Below, piece by piece: positions 34,076 to 37,487 of a stretch of 37,487 nt of DNA. This DNA is from CAYGZC01 sp964354225 (lineage in GTDB: Bacteria > Bacteroidota > Ignavibacteria > UBA10030 > SZUA-254). The position numbers were made by a program, and so were the translations under genes. The stretch's first letter is position 1; each line of letters begins with the position of its first letter. The notes beneath the pieces were generated by a model. That model ran no database searches. It was not told the DNA's origin and was given only the letters and a program-made list of their open reading frames with translations. The DNA lies in NCBI GenBank assembly GCA_964354225.1, contig CAYGZC010000220.1:1-37487 (forward strand). The letters run 5' to 3'.

Positions 34076-34926
34076 ATACACCGCTCCAATGCACGTCGAA
34101 CCAAAACCGCAATCACAGGTTCTTTATACTCAGTCGACCAACGGCGTCCGGTGTACGAAATCATTACCTCTGAAACCTTCATACTCGCTGCAACAAACAA
34201 TTCTTTCGATGGTTTCTTTCCAAGGAGTATCTGTTCCGCTTCTGTAACTCTTCTCCAAATAGGAAGAGCAGCACCTGGAACAATCCGAGCATCGGTAATT
34301 TTTCCGTTTTTATCTTGAGTGAGAATTGCCGCTACACTCAAACGTGAAATTGAGAGTGCGTTTCTTCGTCCAAGCTTGATGAATGCGCTTTTCGCATTGG
34401 CTGGAAGTTTTGAGAACTGAATATCGGTTAAAATTTCGTCCGCTTGCGCTTTTGTTTGATATGGTTTTATAAAAAGATCAGATAACTCAATATCTCTTGA
34501 ACCCGATTTTGATTTTAGTGTAACCTTAGCGCCGAGTGCTATTAACGGCGGAACAGTGTCCGCGCAAGTCGCAGCGTTCATGATGTTCCCGCCGACCGTT
34601 CCTCTGTTTCTAATCAGAGGCGAACCGATAACAGACGCAGCATTCGAGAGAAGCGAAGTGTATTGTTTGACAACTTTCGAGTTAACGATCTGAGAATGTG
34701 TTACTAACGGCTTAAACGTAATTGTTTCATTTTGAGGTTTGATGCCGCGTAATTCATTTATGAATGAAATATCGGCAACAACTTTTGGGGTTCTTACGTT
34801 TGGTTTCCGCAGCTCAATCAGCAAATCTGTCCCGCCGGCAAGTATGCGTGCCTCAGAACCGTAATCGGCTAACACCGAACACGCTTCTTCAATTGATTGA
34901 GGTCGTATGTACTCAAATGGTTTCAT
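34072..34926 (-). CDS. Xanthine-dehydrogenase-family FAD-binding subunit
   Basis: ATG 34926 overlaps the stop of the large subunit (ATGA), giving 'MKPFEYIRPQSIEEACSVLA', the normal N-terminus; an upstream in-frame start at 34950 falls inside the previous gene. The 284-aa protein has the CO-dehydrogenase-medium/FAD_binding_5 fold: 'RILAGGTDLLIELR' (FAD pyrophosphate) and 'IRNRGTVGGNIMNAATCADTVPPLIAL', then a C-terminal domain ('AFIKLGRRNALSISRLSVAAIL'). It probably transfers electrons from the Fe-S clusters to NAD+ or another acceptor. Confidence 0.95.
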   Translation of the reverse strand: MKPFEYIRPQSIEEACSVLADYGSEARILAGGTDLLIELRKPNVRTPKVVADISFINELRGIKPQNETITFKPLVTHSQIVNSKVVKQYTSLLSNAASVIGSPLIRNRGTVGGNIMNAATCADTVPPLIALGAKVTLKSKSGSRDIELSDLFIKPYQTKAQADEILTDIQFSKLPANAKSAFIKLGRRNALSISRLSVAAILTQDKNGKITDARIVPGAALPIWRRVTEAEQILLGKKPSKELFVAASMKVSEVMISYTGRRWSTEYKEPVIAVLVRRALERCI

Positions 34927-37271
34927 CTGCCCTCCGGTCTGACTTTGCACGAATCTGCGAAAACTTCTTCTTTCTTCATCGAGCCGCGTTCACCTTTCCT
35001 TGTCAGTTTGTGCCCGAGGAGAACTCGCTCTAGTGTTGCCGGGATTTCATAAATTCGTTTACCGGTCGCATTGTAAATTGCGTTGATGATTGCCGGCGCA
35101 ACAATCTCGTTCGTTGGTTCGCCAACTGATTTTGCGCCGAACGGACCGGCTGCATCTTCATTCTCAACAATGATGGGAGTGATATTCGGAACATCCATAG
35201 AGGTTGGAATCAAATACTCATCAAAGTTCAGCTGTTTGGGAATCGAATCTTCAAAATCAAATTCTTCCAATAATCCGTAACCGAGTCCCATAGCAATACC
35301 GCCATAAAATTGTCCGAGAACAGAATTGCGGTTAATTGCTTTGCCGACATCATGGCACGAGACAAAATTTATCACATCGACTTTGCCAGTTTCTGTATCA
35401 ACTTCCACTTCTGCAATGTTCGCACCGTACACGAAAGTGAAATACGCTTCACCTTGTCCGTTGTGTTCATCCCATGAAGTTTGCGGCGCCTTGTGCCAGC
35501 CGAAGCCGTACATTGGTCTGCCCTTCTTGAAACATTCTGCCGCAACCTCGTTGAACGATGCCAGCCGCTCGCCGTTATTGACATCGATGAGATAGTTGTC
35601 TTTCAAGTCCAACGACATAACATCAAGTCCTGTCATCTCCGATGCAGTTTTCATAAGAAATGCACGAGCAATTTTGGCACCCTTCTTTGCTGCTGCCCCA
35701 CCCATGATTGTACCACGTGAAGCTACGGTTGGTCCGGAATCTGGAACGCGGCTTGTGTTTGTGTTTAAAAATTGAATTCGATCCATCGTGATACCGAGAA
35801 CTTCAGCGGCAATCTGCGACATCTGAGTCTGCGCTCCTTGTCCCATATCCGTAATGCCAGACGAAACGATCACACTGCCATCTGTTTGCACTGAGACAAT
35901 TGTTCCCGCGGCATCAGTTCCTTCCGCACCAAGAGTAACGCCTCGATAACTGCACGCAAGTCCGATACCTTTACGTTTTTTCGATTCTGGTGTAGTTCTA
36001 TATTGATTCCATTTTTTTAAGAAATCGGAAGCTTCAGCTGATTTTGTTAGAACTTCTTTCAAGCTTACACGATGATTGAGTCGCTGTCCGGTTGCCGTGA
36101 CAGCACCGGTTTCAAATCCATTTTGAAGACGAATCTCAAACGGATCTTTGCCGGTCTTTTCCGCGAGTTCATCCATCATCGACTCGATAGCGAAGTTCAC
36201 TTGTGGTGAGCCAAACCCGCGCATCGCTCCCGTATAGTTGTTGTTTGTGTATACAGCATAAACATCTGTCTTTACATTCTCACAGTAATATGGACCGGTT
36301 GCCTGTACAACTGAGCGCCAAGTAACAAACGGGCTCATCGAGGCATACGCGCCACCATCGGCGATGCACTTGATTTCCATCGCGGTGATCGAGCCGTTTT
36401 TCTTTGCACCCCACTTATAATAGAGGACGTACGGATGTCGCTTGTAACTTTCAAGCATCGACTCTTCACGCGTGTTCACCATCTTCACGGGCTTGCCTGT
36501 TTTTATACAAAGTAGTGCAGCCCGACAGCACATCGCTGTCATTACTTCATCCTTACCGCCGAATGAACCGCCAAGCGTTGCCTGAATAATTTGTACTTTG
36601 TTGAGATCAAGGTTAAGTGCAGCAGCAACAGAACGCCGGCTTGAGAATAAATTCTGTACTGAGCCAACAATTCTCACTCCACCATGCTCGGCGGGTTCTA
36701 CAAGAACTGCTTCTGGTTCAATGTAAGAGTGTTCAACAAATTGTGTTTTGAATTTTCTCTCAATAATGAAATCAGCATCGGCAAATCCTTTGTCAATATC
36801 GCCTTTTCGGACTTTATGATGGACGAAAGTATTATCTTCGCCATGAATTTTCAGTGAGTTTGGCTTGAGCGCTTCTTCAGGATCGGAAACAACCGGTAAC
36901 GGTTCATACTCAACCTTAATCAACGCGAGAGCTTCTTCAGCAATCTCTTTTGTCTTAGCTGCAACAAGCGCAACACCATCGCCAAGGTAGCGGACTTTAT
37001 CCGATGCAAGGATTGCCTGGTTCTTTACAACGATGCCGAATACTTTTTCACCGGGAATATCTTTTGCAATGAGAACAACCTCAACACCGTCGAGCTTTTC
37101 GGCTCTTGAAGTGTTGACACTCGAAATCTTTGCGTGTGGATATTTCGAACGCAGCACTTTGCCATACAGTTGATGCTTGACGTTATAGTCCTCGGCAAAC
37201 TTCGCTGTGCCAGTAACTTTACCGAGGGCATCAATCCTGCGTTCTCCCTTGCCGATGATTTTATGTTTCAT
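34923..37271 (-). CDS. Xanthine-dehydrogenase-family molybdopterin-binding subunit (XdhD-like)
   Basis: The protein is 782 aa from ATG 37271 (an in-frame TTG at 37298 would add nine residues). It holds the molybdenum cofactor and hydroxylates a purine-like heterocycle. Landmarks: 'KVTGTAKFAEDYNV', 'QATLGGSFGGKDEV' (cofactor glycine loop), 'AMRGFGSPQ' (MCD-binding and substrate arginine region), 'GQGAQTQMSQIAAEVLG' and 'GAKSVGEPTNEIVAPAI' with the essential catalytic Glu. Lengths and coupling of the three subunits match xanthine-dehydrogenase-type enzymes. Downstream of an SsnA-like gene, it resembles the selenium-dependent (XdhD) group; whether the site takes the labile selenium ligand cannot be told from sequence. 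Confidence 0.93.
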   Translation of the reverse strand: MKHKIIGKGERRIDALGKVTGTAKFAEDYNVKHQLYGKVLRSKYPHAKISSVNTSRAEKLDGVEVVLIAKDIPGEKVFGIVVKNQAILASDKVRYLGDGVALVAAKTKEIAEEALALIKVEYEPLPVVSDPEEALKPNSLKIHGEDNTFVHHKVRKGDIDKGFADADFIIERKFKTQFVEHSYIEPEAVLVEPAEHGGVRIVGSVQNLFSSRRSVAAALNLDLNKVQIIQATLGGSFGGKDEVMTAMCCRAALLCIKTGKPVKMVNTREESMLESYKRHPYVLYYKWGAKKNGSITAMEIKCIADGGAYASMSPFVTWRSVVQATGPYYCENVKTDVYAVYTNNNYTGAMRGFGSPQVNFAIESMMDELAEKTGKDPFEIRLQNGFETGAVTATGQRLNHRVSLKEVLTKSAEASDFLKKWNQYRTTPESKKRKGIGLACSYRGVTLGAEGTDAAGTIVSVQTDGSVIVSSGITDMGQGAQTQMSQIAAEVLGITMDRIQFLNTNTSRVPDSGPTVASRGTIMGGAAAKKGAKIARAFLMKTASEMTGLDVMSLDLKDNYLIDVNNGERLASFNEVAAECFKKGRPMYGFGWHKAPQTSWDEHNGQGEAYFTFVYGANIAEVEVDTETGKVDVINFVSCHDVGKAINRNSVLGQFYGGIAMGLGYGLLEEFDFEDSIPKQLNFDEYLIPTSMDVPNITPIIVENEDAAGPFGAKSVGEPTNEIVAPAIINAIYNATGKRIYEIPATLERVLLGHKLTRKGERGSMKKEEVFADSCKVRPEGR

Positions 37272-37379
37272 GATTAATTTTGAGAATGATTGCTTCAATT
37301 TCGTGAAAATTTGGATGATTTACAAGGAAAGCAATGTATTCTCTCGATTCGACCGTGAAAAGTCCGAATTAATAATGAA

Positions 37380-37487
37380 CTAAGAAATTTTCTTCATCTT
37401 CTCCCACAGCTTCTTCGCCACCTTCTTCGATTTTTCATAGACCGATTCAACATCGAATCCGATCAGCACACGGTTTTTCACAACCCA
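37380..37487 (-). CDS. ssnA: SsnA-like amidohydrolase, C-terminal end (partial)
   Basis: Only the last 35 codons are in the window; the gene runs off the right edge and stops at TAG 37382-37380. The tail reads 'WVVKNRVLIGFD' then '...KKVAKKLWEKMKKIS'. This is the typical end of amidohydrolase-superfamily proteins of the SsnA/chlorohydrolase type ('V.V.GK.VVKN..L...D' followed by 'A..LA..LW'). SsnA is encoded next to xdhD and ygeY homologues in many genomes, which supports the call. There is a 108-bp gap to the molybdenum subunit start. With no catalytic part visible the assignment is tentative. Confidence 0.6.
   Translation of the reverse strand, partial: WVVKNRVLIGFDVESVYEKSKKVAKKLWEKMKKIS

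Overview
This window looks like chromosomal DNA of moderate-to-low GC (about 40% by eye) from a bacterium of the Fibrobacteres-Chlorobi-Bacteroidetes (FCB) superphylum, most likely an Ignavibacteria/Kryptonia-like lineage. The evidence is a C-terminal type IX secretion (T9SS) sorting domain with the NYPNPFN motif on an M28 peptidase, a PorZ-like two-component-propeller protein, a PUR-family (DUF3276) protein, several Omp85 proteins, and single-CxxCH haem 'porins' of a kind common in these phyla. The lineage is an inference from gene families; no rRNA or other phylogenetic marker was analysed. No tRNA, rRNA, CRISPR array, transposase or integrase was recognised. No stretch above about 300 bases lacks a gene.

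Layout, left to right. (1) 1-4.3 kb, plus strand: the C-terminal barrel of an Omp85-family protein, translationally coupled to a BamB-like propeller lipoprotein and a PEGA-domain exported protein. These are followed by a Crp/Fnr regulator with its own promoter and a PHP phosphoesterase. (2) 4.3-7.5 kb: ribH, a PorZ-like protein and a PUR-family nucleic-acid-binding protein. (3) 7.6-17.2 kb: a long, tightly packed fatty-acid/envelope operon behind a near-consensus promoter, in the order yceD (DUF177), rpmF, plsX, fabH, fabD, fabG, acpP, fabF, rnc, a YccU-type CoA-binding protein, a short one-POTRA Omp85 protein, rsmE. (4) 17.2-19.2 kb: an internally duplicated, histidine-bearing periplasmic helical protein (minus) with its terminator, and an exported alpha/beta hydrolase (plus).

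(5) 19.2-25.4 kb, all minus strand, is an accessory block: a trypsin-like protein whose stop codon lies inside an attC-like element, two small membrane proteins, an SSAT-like acetyltransferase, a coupled zinc-ribbon/helical plus SHOCT-like pair, and a membrane-anchored HExxH protein. (6) 25.5-27.3 kb, plus strand: a two-gene unit encoding a haem-bearing outer-membrane barrel and a lipoprotein c-type cytochrome. (7) 27.4-37.5 kb, all minus strand: a purine/pyrimidine-type catabolic cluster consisting of the end of an SsnA-like amidohydrolase, a three-subunit xanthine-dehydrogenase-family molybdenum hydroxylase, a T9SS-exported M28 peptidase, a fused PreT-PreA flavoprotein (dihydropyrimidine-dehydrogenase-like), a second trypsin-like protein, a YgeY-family M20 hydrolase and a possible 39-residue ORF.

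How the parts fit. The core (regions 1-3) builds the envelope: fatty acids and phospholipids (plsX/fab), outer-membrane proteins (Omp85, BamB-like) and T9SS (PorZ-like). Region 7 resembles the E. coli yge/ygf cluster (xdhD, ssnA, ygfK, ygeY), tied to anaerobic purine/urate and selenium-linked molybdenum-hydroxylase metabolism, but here the ygfK place is taken by a differently ordered flavoprotein fusion. The best candidates for something undescribed are that fusion, the duplicated histidine protein at 17.3 kb, the zinc-ribbon/SHOCT pair at 21.6-24.0 kb, the attC-like cassette at 19.2 kb and the haem-barrel/cytochrome pair at 25.5 kb.
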